A stretch of DNA of 21,357 nucleotides from Desulfovibrio sp. (GTDB lineage: Bacteria > Desulfobacterota > Desulfovibrionia > Desulfovibrionales > Desulfovibrionaceae): the NCBI GenBank assembly GCA_014804905.1, contig JAAUYX010000069.1, forward strand, positions 11,438 through 32,794. The letters are read 5' to 3'. The translations under genes were made by a program, and so were the position numbers. Positions 15,512-21,357 of the stretch are shown here, piece after piece. Position 1 is the stretch's first letter, and every line of letters begins with the position of its first letter. The notes under the pieces are model-generated. The model saw only the letters and a list, made by a program, of their open reading frames with translations. It had not been told where the DNA came from and made no database searches.

Positions 15512-16108
15512 CTACAGCTCCTGCCGGAAGCGCAGGGACTGGCGCAGGGTCTCCTTGTCCATGTACTTGACCTCGCCCCCCAGCGGGATGCCCTGCGCGA
15601 GGCGCGACACGCGGATGTCCGGGAAGCGCCGGCGCACCATCTCGCGCACATACGCCGCCGTATTTTCCGCCTCCACCGTGGCCCCGAGGGCGAGGATGAG
15701 CTCGCCGACCTCGCCCTCGGCGAGGCGCAGGTTCAGCCGCTCCAGGTCCAGCGGTCCCTCCTGCGGCCCCAGCAATCCCCCCAGAATGAGGTACTGCCCG
15801 CGGTAGAAGCCGCCCTCGTCCAGGGCGATCATGCTGTCCCACTCGGTCACAAGGCAGAGGGTGTCCGTGCTTCTGGCCGGGTCCGCACAGATGGCGCAGG
15901 GGTCCGTGGCAGAAAGGCCGCCGCAGCGCGCGCAAAGGTGCAGGTTGTCACGCAGGTCGTGGATGTTCTGCCCGAGGCGGCGCGTCTCGGCTTCCGGCCA
16001 CTTGAGCAGGGTCATGGCCGCGCGCATGGCGGACTTGGGCCCGAGCCCCGGTAGGCGCGCCAGCTGCTCGACGAGCACCCGCAAGGGCTCGGGAACGCGG
16101 GCGGCCAT
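15512..16108 (-). CDS. recR: Recombination mediator protein RecR
   Basis: A 198-residue RecR (E. coli 201), which with RecF/RecO loads RecA on gapped DNA. A helix-hairpin-helix region lies at the N-terminus (LARLPGLGPKSAMRAA). The zinc finger is C59, C62, C71, C74 (CARCGGLSATDPCAIC). A Toprim domain follows with LCLVTEWDSM and later EGEVGELILALGATVEAENTA cut at the conserved glutamates, then a C-terminal Walker-B-like RLAQGIPLGGEVKYMD. The ATG at 16108 lies two bases after the ebfC stop, with only a weak GG-containing site, so translation is coupled. dnaX-ebfC-recR is a classic conserved order. Confidence 0.96.
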   Translation of the reverse strand: MAARVPEPLRVLVEQLARLPGLGPKSAMRAAMTLLKWPEAETRRLGQNIHDLRDNLHLCARCGGLSATDPCAICADPARSTDTLCLVTEWDSMIALDEGGFYRGQYLILGGLLGPQEGPLDLERLNLRLAEGEVGELILALGATVEAENTAAYVREMVRRRFPDIRVSRLAQGIPLGGEVKYMDKETLRQSLRFRQEL

Positions 16109-16110
16109 GC

Positions 16111-16422
16111 CTAGAACATGCCGGGCAGCTTGATGCCCCCGGAAATGGCGCTCATCTCGCGCTCCATGCTTTCGCGGGCGATGCGCGAGGCCTCGTTGAC
16201 CGCGGCGAGGATGAGGTCCTGAAGCATTTCCACGTCCCCGCCCTCAAGGGCCTTGGGGTCGATGGTGAGCTTGCGCAGCTCCTGCTTGCCGGAAACCTCG
16301 GCCTTGACCATGCCGCCGCCGCTGGCCGCCTCATAGGTGCGCTCGGCCATTTCCTGCTGGAGCTTGGCGAGCTTGTTCTGCATGACCTGGGCCTGGCGCA
16401 GGATGTCGTTCATGTTGCGCAT
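16111..16422 (-). CDS. ebfC: YbaB/EbfC-family nucleoid-associated protein
   Basis: A 103-residue YbaB/EbfC protein, a small dimeric DNA-binding nucleoid factor. Family landmarks: MNDILRQAQVMQNKLAKLQQ (helix 1), SGGGMVKAEVSGKQELRKL (beta sheet), IDPKALEGGDVEMLQDLILA, and the C-terminal GGIKLPGMF. The start at 16422 (MRNMNDI) has GGAG eight bases upstream; the alternative at 16413 has none. It lies between dnaX (36-base gap) and recR (2-base gap), the usual context. Confidence 0.95.
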   Translation of the reverse strand: MRNMNDILRQAQVMQNKLAKLQQEMAERTYEAASGGGMVKAEVSGKQELRKLTIDPKALEGGDVEMLQDLILAAVNEASRIARESMEREMSAISGGIKLPGMF

Positions 16423-16458
16423 GGGGTTTCTCCGCGCGCCGCCGGGGCGCGACAGTGG

Positions 16459-18267
16459 TTAAGGTTTGCCGCTTGCGGGAGCGCCCGAAGTACCGGGTCC
16501 GCCGGGTGCGCGCACTTCCGTGCAATGGGTAAGCTCCGCGCCCAAAACCTCGAAGCAGTGCTGAAGTTCGGGACGCTTGGAAAATTCGGCCATGAGCTCG
16601 CCCTGGCTGCGACGCGGCCGCGGGGCCACGATGTCGAGCGTTGGCGCCGACCCGCCGCAATAGGCGGCGAGCGCCGCCTCCAGCGCCGGGCGATGTTTTT
16701 CCACCTGGTGCAGGAGCGCCTGCGCTGGGGCGCGCAGTTGCAGCGCGCCATCCTGCCAGTCCACCTCAAGCCCGTGCAGGGCGTGGGCGGGCGGGGCAGG
16801 GCGGCCCGCCTCCAGCTCCCGGGCGCAGAAGGCGCAGAAGCTCGTCCAGTCGGGCTGGAAGGCTGGCGGCGCCGAGTCGGCCTTCCCGGCGCGTTCAGCC
16901 TCGGCGCTGTGCTCAACTGTTTTGGGCGCAGGCTCGGGCGCGGCCTCCGCAGTCGGGGCCTCTACTGGTGCCGATTCCGCAGAGGCGGCCTTCGGGGGGG
17001 CCGGCGACGCGGGCGGTGGGGCCGTTTCCTGTACGGCGGCCTTTGCCGGGGCCTGCTCCTCAACCGGGGCCGCGGGCGCCCTCGGTCGTGGCGAGGCTGC
17101 GGCAGGCGTGACCGCATCCGCAGCCTGCCCTTGCGGCTCGGGCCCGAGTTTGTCCAGCCGCTCCAGCGGCAGGAGCCGGGGCAACAGCGCGAGGTTGAGC
17201 AGCAAAAGCTCCAGCGCGGCCGCGGGCTCCGGACTTTGGGTGATGCCGCGTTGCGCGTCCAGCGTCATCTGCCATGCGGCATGGAGATGCGGGGCGGAAA
17301 AGTTCCCCGCGGTCGCCTTGAGCCACGCCGCCTCGTCCTCCGGGAGCGACAGCGCCGAGAGGGCCGCGGCCCCGCCCTGCCTGAGCAGGAAGAGGTTGCG
17401 CCAGTGACCCGCAAGCTCCCGCAGGAAGAAGCCGATGTCCACGCCCTGAGTGAGCAGGGCGCGGCTCGTGGCCGCCGCTTCCGCGCAATCCTGCGTGGAG
17501 AGGGCGCCGAAAAGCCGGGTGAAGAGCTCCTGCCCGGCGAGCCCGAGCACCTGGCGCGTTGTTTCCGCGTCGAGGCGCACGCCACCGAGGGCCAGGGTCT
17601 GGTCGAGCAGGGACATGGCGTCGCGCACGCTGCCGGCGGCGCGCCTGGCGATGAGGCGCACGGCCGCGTCCTCGTAGTCGCGCCCCTCGGCGTGGAGGGT
17701 GCGGACAAGATGCGCGGCCAGCGCGTCCTCCCCGAGGTGCCGGAACACGAAGTGCTGGCAGCGGCTGACGATGGTGACCGGGAACTTGTGCGCCTCGGTG
17801 GTGGCGAAGATAAAGACCACGCGCTCCGGCGGCTCCTCCAGCGTCTTTAAGAGGGCGTTGAAGGCGCTGCGCGAGAGCATGTGCGCTTCGTCGATGATAA
17901 AGACCTTGTAGCGCCCGTCCATGGGCGCGTAGCCGATATGCTCGCGAAGGGCGCGGGCGTCCTCCACGCTGTTGTTGGAGGCGCCGTCGATTTCGGTCAC
18001 ATCGACATGGGCGCCCGCCGCTATCTTGCGGCACTGGGCGCACTCGTTGCAGGGCTCGGCAGCCGGGGCGTGTTCGCAGTTGAGCGCCTTGGCGAAGATG
18101 CGCGCAATGGTCGTCTTGCCCACGCCGCGCGTGCCGCTCAAAAGATAGGCCGGGGCCGGGCTGTCGCGTTCAGCGGCGCGCGACAGCGCGGCCACGACCA
18201 TCTCCTGGCCGGCCACCTCGGCGAAGGTCTGCGGACGGTAGCGCGCCGCCAGCGAAAGGTGCTTCAT
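16459..18267 (-). CDS. dnaX: DNA polymerase III subunit tau/gamma
   Basis: A 602-residue clamp-loader ATPase. The AAA+ domain begins MKHLSLAARYRPQTFAEV. Walker A is GTRGVGKT (45-52), the zinc module is C64, C73, C76, C79, Walker B is IIDEAH (124-129), and the sensor/arginine-finger region is FATTEAHKFPVTIVSRCQ. Residues about 380-490 are a long Ala/Pro/Glu-rich linker. The C-terminal part (about 490-585, PDWTSFCAFCARELEAGRPA and later) is the tau-specific domain that contacts the polymerase and helicase. No A-rich slippery heptamer is seen at the linker, so only the long tau form is predicted. The ATG at 18267 is 28 bases after ilvE and lacks a clear ribosome binding site, so it may depend on coupling. 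The last 15 or so residues are Gly/Pro-rich. Confidence 0.95.
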   Translation of the reverse strand: MKHLSLAARYRPQTFAEVAGQEMVVAALSRAAERDSPAPAYLLSGTRGVGKTTIARIFAKALNCEHAPAAEPCNECAQCRKIAAGAHVDVTEIDGASNNSVEDARALREHIGYAPMDGRYKVFIIDEAHMLSRSAFNALLKTLEEPPERVVFIFATTEAHKFPVTIVSRCQHFVFRHLGEDALAAHLVRTLHAEGRDYEDAAVRLIARRAAGSVRDAMSLLDQTLALGGVRLDAETTRQVLGLAGQELFTRLFGALSTQDCAEAAATSRALLTQGVDIGFFLRELAGHWRNLFLLRQGGAAALSALSLPEDEAAWLKATAGNFSAPHLHAAWQMTLDAQRGITQSPEPAAALELLLLNLALLPRLLPLERLDKLGPEPQGQAADAVTPAAASPRPRAPAAPVEEQAPAKAAVQETAPPPASPAPPKAASAESAPVEAPTAEAAPEPAPKTVEHSAEAERAGKADSAPPAFQPDWTSFCAFCARELEAGRPAPPAHALHGLEVDWQDGALQLRAPAQALLHQVEKHRPALEAALAAYCGGSAPTLDIVAPRPRRSQGELMAEFSKRPELQHCFEVLGAELTHCTEVRAPGGPGTSGAPASGKP

Positions 18268-18295
18268 GCCAATCCGCCGCCGTGCCCGGCCCTGC

Positions 18296-19216
18296 TCAGA
18301 ACGTGTAATGCGTCAGCCAGTCGGCGTACTTCGGCTCCTCGCCCGTGGCGATGGCGAAGAACTCCTTCTGGAGGCGCTTGGTCACAGGGCCGGCGTGGCC
18401 CTCGCCGATCTGGCGGTGGTCCACCTCGCGGATGGGCGTGATTTCCGCGGCAGTGCCCGTGAAGAAGGCCTCGTCGGCGGTATAGAGCTCGTCGCGGGTG
18501 AACTGCTCCTCCTTCACCGTGTAGCCGAGGTTGCGGGCCACGGTGATGACGGAATTACGCGTGATGCCGCCGAGGATGGAGGTGAGCGGCGTGGTCTTGA
18601 TGATGCCGTCGCGCACGATGAAGATGTTCTCGCCCGTGGCTTCGGAAACGAAGCCGTTGGTGTCGAGCATGACGGCCTCGTCGTAGCCGTCCTCCTTGGC
18701 CTCGATCTTGGCGAGGATGGAGTTGATATAGTTGCCCGCGGCCTTGGCCTTGGACATGCTCGTGTTCACATGGCTTCTGGCGAAGCTGCTCGTCTTGATG
18801 CAGATGCCCTTCTCGAGGGCCTCGGGGCCGAGATAGGCGCCCCACGGCCACACCGCGATGATGGTCTGCACCGGGTTGTCGCCCGGATAGACGCCCATCT
18901 CGCCGTAGCCCACGAAGGAGAGCGGCCGGATATAGCCCGCGGGCAGCTTGTTGGCCACGAGCGTCTCGATGCAGGCCGCCGCCAGCTGGTCGGCGGTGTA
19001 GGGCAGCTTCATGCGCAGGATTTTTGCGGAATTGAGCATCCGCTTGCAGTGGTCGCCCAGGCGAAAGACTGCAGAGGTGCCGTCAACGCAGGCATAGGCG
19101 CGGATGCCTTCAAAAATGGCGCTCCCGTAGTGCAGGGAATGGGTGAGCACATGAACCTGGGCCTGATCCCAGGGAACCAGCTTGCCGTCGAACCAGATGA
19201 ATTGCGTTGTCTGCAT
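18296..19216 (-). CDS. ilvE: Branched-chain amino acid aminotransferase
   Basis: A 306-residue fold-type IV PLP enzyme that makes valine, leucine and isoleucine from their 2-oxo acids using glutamate. The N-terminus QTTQFIWFDGKLVPWDQAQV and LHYGSAIFEGIRAY are typical IlvE group I. The PLP lysine is K158 in SKAKAAGNYINS; downstream are GFVSEATGENIFIV, LGGITRNSVI and FFTGTAAEITPI, which holds the conserved TGTAAE box. The length matches E. coli IlvE (309). The ATG at 19216 has GAGGA upstream. dnaX follows after 28 bases without a terminator, so a biosynthetic gene leads a replication/repair operon. A short hairpin (GCGGGC 19256-19261 with GCCCGC 19266-19271) lies in the leader, without a T-run or a leader peptide that I can see. 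Confidence 0.96.
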   Translation of the reverse strand: MQTTQFIWFDGKLVPWDQAQVHVLTHSLHYGSAIFEGIRAYACVDGTSAVFRLGDHCKRMLNSAKILRMKLPYTADQLAAACIETLVANKLPAGYIRPLSFVGYGEMGVYPGDNPVQTIIAVWPWGAYLGPEALEKGICIKTSSFARSHVNTSMSKAKAAGNYINSILAKIEAKEDGYDEAVMLDTNGFVSEATGENIFIVRDGIIKTTPLTSILGGITRNSVITVARNLGYTVKEEQFTRDELYTADEAFFTGTAAEITPIREVDHRQIGEGHAGPVTKRLQKEFFAIATGEEPKYADWLTHYTF

Positions 19217-19290
19217 GGCTGTCCTCGCGCTGGGCGCATTTGGCGCGTGCGGTTGGCGGGCGAAAGCCCGCGCGGCCGCGCAAGGGGAAG

Positions 19291-19319
19291 ATGCTACTTA
19301 AAAGCGCGGGCCTTGGCAA
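19291..19319 (-). promoter_or_regulatory. Promoter of the ilvE-dnaX-ebfC-recR block
   Basis: On the minus strand: TTGCCA (19314-19319, 5 of 6), 17 bases, then TAGCAT (19291-19296, 4 of 6). It overlaps the last codons and stop of the merR-family gene. The predicted start is near 19284, giving a leader of about 68 bases. Confidence 0.6.
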
Positions 19320-19806
19320 GCGGAGCGGGGGCCTGGGGCGCGCTTTGGCCGCTGTTCTGGTGTGCTCCCGCCCGACAACGCAGGTCCTCACAGTACGGAC
19401 AGGCGTCGGCGGCGCTCAGGCTGGCGAGTATGCCGCAGCCACCGCCGCAGCCCGGTCCGTGGGCCGAGGCCGTGCGCAGGGCCGTGAGCTCGGCCTTGAG
19501 GTGCTCGAGGGCCGCAATCTGGGCCTCAACATTGGCGATATGCTCGTCCACGAGGCGGTGCACCCAGGCGCAGTCGCTGGTAGGGTGGTCACGGAAGGCG
19601 AGCAGCTCGCGTATCTCGGCGAGCTTCATGCCGTGGCGGCGGCAGTGCATCACAAAGCGCAGGCGCTCGAGGTCGGCCTCGCCGTAGAGGCGGTAATTGC
19701 CCTCGCTGCGCTCGGGCCGGGCGAGCAGGCCCTCCTTTTCATAAAAGCGAATGGTCACCACCGGGCAGCCGGCCAGTTTCGCGAGCTCGCCGATCTTCAT
19801 CTTCAT
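19294..19806 (-). CDS. MerR-family Pb(II)/Cd(II)-type metal-responsive regulator
   Basis: A 170-residue MerR-family activator. The N-terminal helix-turn-helix and wing begin MKMKIGELAKLAGCPVVTIR, followed by FYEKEGLL and GNYRLYGEADLERLRF. The metal-site cysteines resemble PbrR/CadR: C14 and C79 are at the same positions as the key cysteines of Cupriavidus PbrR. A C-terminal cluster C120, C124, C136, C139, C144 would supply the third ligand. The dimerisation helix runs about 80-118 (VHRLVDEHIANVEAQIAALE). The tail after residue 145 is low complexity. The ATG at 19806 has GGAGG about 5 bases upstream; the ATG at 19800 is too far from it. It is divergent from a CGGC-domain cysteine-rich gene, the normal position for a MerR target. 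Pb/Cd is the best guess from the cysteines; Zn or another soft metal is possible. Confidence 0.88.
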   Translation of the reverse strand: MKMKIGELAKLAGCPVVTIRFYEKEGLLARPERSEGNYRLYGEADLERLRFVMHCRRHGMKLAEIRELLAFRDHPTSDCAWVHRLVDEHIANVEAQIAALEHLKAELTALRTASAHGPGCGGGCGILASLSAADACPYCEDLRCRAGAHQNSGQSAPQAPAPLAKARAFK

Positions 19807-19842
19807 GTCCGCCTCCAGCGGCGCTGCTCTCGCGCCGCGTGG

Positions 19843-19873
19843 GGATAGTGGACACGGCGTCCCCGAAAGTCAA
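19843..19873 (-). promoter_or_regulatory. Possible MerR-type promoter/operator of the regulator gene
   Basis: On the minus strand: TTGACT (19868-19873, 5 of 6), then 19 bases to CTATCC (19843-19848) or 20 to TATCCC. A stretched 19-20 base spacer is the hallmark of promoters controlled by MerR proteins. A dyad GGAC-N5-GTCC (19850-19862) lies near the spacer centre. The -10 is weak. Confidence 0.45.
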
Positions 19874-19883
19874 TGCGGCGTGC

Positions 19884-19912
19884 TTGCAAGGGCGCCCGCG
19901 CCGTGCGAGAAT
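19884..19912 (+). promoter_or_regulatory. Possible promoter of the CGGC-domain gene
   Basis: TTGCAA (19884-19889), 17 bases, then GAGAAT (19907-19912), each 4 of 6. It lies about 40 bases before the ATG at 19952. The spacer is ordinary, not the stretched MerR type, so control by the neighbouring regulator is uncertain. Confidence 0.45.
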
Positions 19913-19951
19913 GAGGGCCGGGCGCGCTCCGTGCCCCTCGGAGGAGTACGC

Positions 19952-20350
19952 ATGAAGATTGGCCTCATTCGCTGTATGCAGACCGAGGAAATGTGCCCGG
20001 CCACGCGCTGCCTCGACGCCATGCGCCGGAAGAAGGCCGCCTTTGCCGGGGCCTCCGGCGACCTCGAGCTCGTGGGCGTGACCACCTGCGGCGGCTGTCC
20101 GGGCAAGAAGGCCGGGCTGCGCGCGGCCATGATGCTCCGCCGTGGCGCGGAGGCCATCGCGCTCGCCTCCTGTATCACCAAAGGCACGCCCATCGACTAT
20201 GCCTGCCCCTTTGCGGCCAGGCTCGCCCAGGTGGTGCGCGCGGCCGTGGGCGAGGACGTGCCCATCTTCGACTACACCCATGCCCCGGCGAAGAAAAAGG
20301 CGTCCCCCGCCGCCGCGCCCGGCTGCTGCGGGCCGCGACTGGAGGCCTGA
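19952..20350 (+). CDS. CGGC-domain cysteine-rich protein, putative metal binding
   Basis: A 132-residue cytoplasmic protein matching what I know of the CGGC domain, a small family predicted to bind metal and without established function. It starts MKIGLIRCMQTEEMCPATRC and holds the name motif TTCGGCPGKKAG. Conserved-looking cysteines are C8, C15, C20, C46, C49, C74 (ALASCITKG) and C85 (YACP); C125-C126 sit in a lysine/alanine-rich tail. GVTTCGGCPGKK followed by a RGAEAIALASC strand suggests a flavodoxin-like alpha/beta core. The ATG at 19952 has GGAGGAG at 19940-19946; the longer open frame upstream crosses the divergent promoter region. It is divergent from the PbrR/CadR-like regulator and overlaps the following membrane-protein gene by one base, so the three may form one metal-response unit. 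Confidence 0.8.
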   Translation: MKIGLIRCMQTEEMCPATRCLDAMRRKKAAFAGASGDLELVGVTTCGGCPGKKAGLRAAMMLRRGAEAIALASCITKGTPIDYACPFAARLAQVVRAAVGEDVPIFDYTHAPAKKKASPAAAPGCCGPRLEA

Positions 20351-21357
20351 TGCCCGCATCCGCCTTAGCCCCCGCGCCGGGCGAAACCCCGGCGGCGCTC
20401 ACGGAACTTTCGCCGGGCGAACTTTCCGCGGCGGCGCGCCTCGCCGACGAGGCCTCCGACGCCATTGCCGCCACGCCAAAGGACTTCGCGGCCCATGCGC
20501 GCGTGCTCCACGACCTCAAGCTGGCGCTCGTGGAACTGGCCGACCGCGGCGAGGCCCCGGCGCAGGAAAGCGCGGAAGGTTCCGCAACGGCCACAGGCGC
20601 GGCGCAGGCTGTTGAAAATGCGGAAAAAGTCGCGCCAGCTCTCCCCCATGCCGATCTCGTGTGGGACCTGGCGCGGGCCCTCCCGGATTTCAGCACCCAG
20701 TCCCTCTACCAGAAGCGCTCCTCGCTGGCGGCCATGGCGGGCATGGCCGTGTTCGGCTGGTTTCTGGGCGGCCTCGCCTCCACGGTGCTCGGCTGGCTGG
20801 GCCTTGGCGGCGACATCCTGCGCGCCTTCGGCGTCTGGGCCATGTTCTGGCTTTCGGAATACCTTTCCGCCAATCCCCGCGCCCGGCGCGGCCTTTTGAC
20901 CGTGCTCGGCATGGGGGCTCTCGGTCGCTTCGCCATGTCGGCCATGTCCGGGATGCTGCGCCTCACCTCCTGGGGGAGCATCCGTCAGGCCATCTTCGGG
21001 GCCGGGCGCCTGCCCAATATCTTCAAGGTCGGCTGGCTGCTTTTCGGGGCCTTTTTTGTGCTCGTCTTTCTCTCCAAAAAAATTACCGCGCTGGATATGA
21101 CGGCCTTCCGCCATTCCCTGCGGGAGCAGGCCGAGGAAAGGCTGCGCCTCGCCGCTTTTGTGCTCGGAGAGGTGGAAACCCGCGACGCGGCCCTGGCCGA
21201 TCTCCGGGACCAGCTCGACGAAGCCGCCGAGGGCGGGGCTCCGCGCCGCGCGGGCGACGCCCTTGCCCGCGACATGCTCGCCATGCTCGACGGCCTCGAT
21301 GCCAACTCGCGCCGCTTCCTCCTCCAGCGGCTGTCGGCCGCGGGCTACACCCCGGAA
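20350..21357 (+). CDS. Multi-pass membrane protein, unrecognised (3' end outside window)
   Basis: An open frame of 336 codons runs to the window end without a stop, so the gene is incomplete at its 3' side. I do not recognise the family. The ATG at 20350 overlaps the stop of the CGGC gene as TGATG, and GGAGG at 20341-20345 lies 4 bases upstream, so translation is coupled. Residues 1-115 are soluble, Ala/Glu-rich and partly low complexity (EAPAQESAEGSATATGAAQA). Hydrophobic segments follow near 126-150, 154-172, 181-202 and 227-242. From about 253 the chain is charged and helical, with coiled-coil character (RHSLREQAEERLRLAAF), then ALADLRDQLDEAAEG. No transporter, ATPase or protease motif and no cysteine pair is visible, so a metal pump of the P-type or RND kind is excluded for this part. 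The coding signal (GC-rich third positions, no stops in 1 kb) is strong. Confidence 0.75.
   Translation, partial: MPASALAPAPGETPAALTELSPGELSAAARLADEASDAIAATPKDFAAHARVLHDLKLALVELADRGEAPAQESAEGSATATGAAQAVENAEKVAPALPHADLVWDLARALPDFSTQSLYQKRSSLAAMAGMAVFGWFLGGLASTVLGWLGLGGDILRAFGVWAMFWLSEYLSANPRARRGLLTVLGMGALGRFAMSAMSGMLRLTSWGSIRQAIFGAGRLPNIFKVGWLLFGAFFVLVFLSKKITALDMTAFRHSLREQAEERLRLAAFVLGEVETRDAALADLRDQLDEAAEGGAPRRAGDALARDMLAMLDGLDANSRRFLLQRLSAAGYTPE

Noticed and set aside
13713..15806. 697-codon plus-strand open frame over the chemoreceptor
   Set aside because: Serine/arginine/methionine-rich mirror of a helical receptor; no family features, and it crosses the sigma-28 promoter and recR.
16690..16705. 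Run of five A in dnaX as a frameshift site
   Set aside because: It lies near the 3' end of the tau-specific part, far past the place where gamma would end, and does not fit the slippery heptamer pattern in frame.
16525..19687. Long plus-strand open frames over dnaX and ilvE
   Set aside because: Both are antisense to genes with complete motif sets; no start signals or domain features.
1..21357. tRNA, rRNA, CRISPR array, insertion sequence or prophage genes
   Set aside because: I looked for cloverleaf-like segments, spaced repeats, transposase or integrase motifs and terminal inverted repeats and saw none; the region reads as ordinary chromosome.

Overview
The window is a GC-rich chromosomal segment. 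Its gene content points to a sulfate-reducer-type deltaproteobacterium, most likely Desulfovibrionaceae. The indicators are an HdrD/DsrK/TmcB-type iron-sulfur subunit paired with a cytochrome b subunit, a PerR regulator with a rubredoxin, a PAS chemoreceptor with a cysteine-rich loop, and deltaproteobacterial versions of housekeeping genes. I see no rRNA, tRNA, CRISPR array, insertion sequence or phage gene. Apart from the two genes cut by the window edges, no gene looks broken.

Layout. The + strand runs from 1 to about 6.6 kb. It holds the 3' end of a cardiolipin-synthase-like phospholipase D gene, a 343-bp leader with repeats and a hairpin, and a two-gene membrane electron-transfer module (cytochrome b subunit plus CCG-domain Fe-S subunit) closed by a clear terminator. 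asnS and argJ follow behind a recognisable promoter. At 6.7-7.3 kb on the - strand, perR and an atypical CX4C rubredoxin overlap, transcribed away from a + strand gene for an exported Sel1-repeat protein with its own terminator.

From 8.3 to 19.8 kb almost everything is on the - strand, in three transcription blocks. In order of transcription these are: a MerR regulator followed by ilvE-dnaX-ebfC-recR; a monocistronic chemoreceptor gene with a sigma-28 (FliA)-type promoter; and a six-gene run yicC-remA-gmk-pyrF-TPR-recJ behind a good sigma-70-type promoter. The blocks mix nucleotide metabolism, DNA repair and replication, and branched-chain amino acid synthesis. Many junctions are stop/start overlaps.

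At the right edge a Pb/Cd-type MerR regulator is divergent from a CGGC-domain cysteine-rich protein. That gene overlaps by one base the start of an unrecognised multi-pass membrane protein that runs off the window. This divergent trio is the best candidate for an undescribed system here: possible metal sensing, a metal-binding protein and a membrane partner. The free-standing HdrD/HdrE-like pair and the PerR/CX4C-rubredoxin pair are the next most interesting. All functional assignments come from reading motifs by eye; no database search was run.
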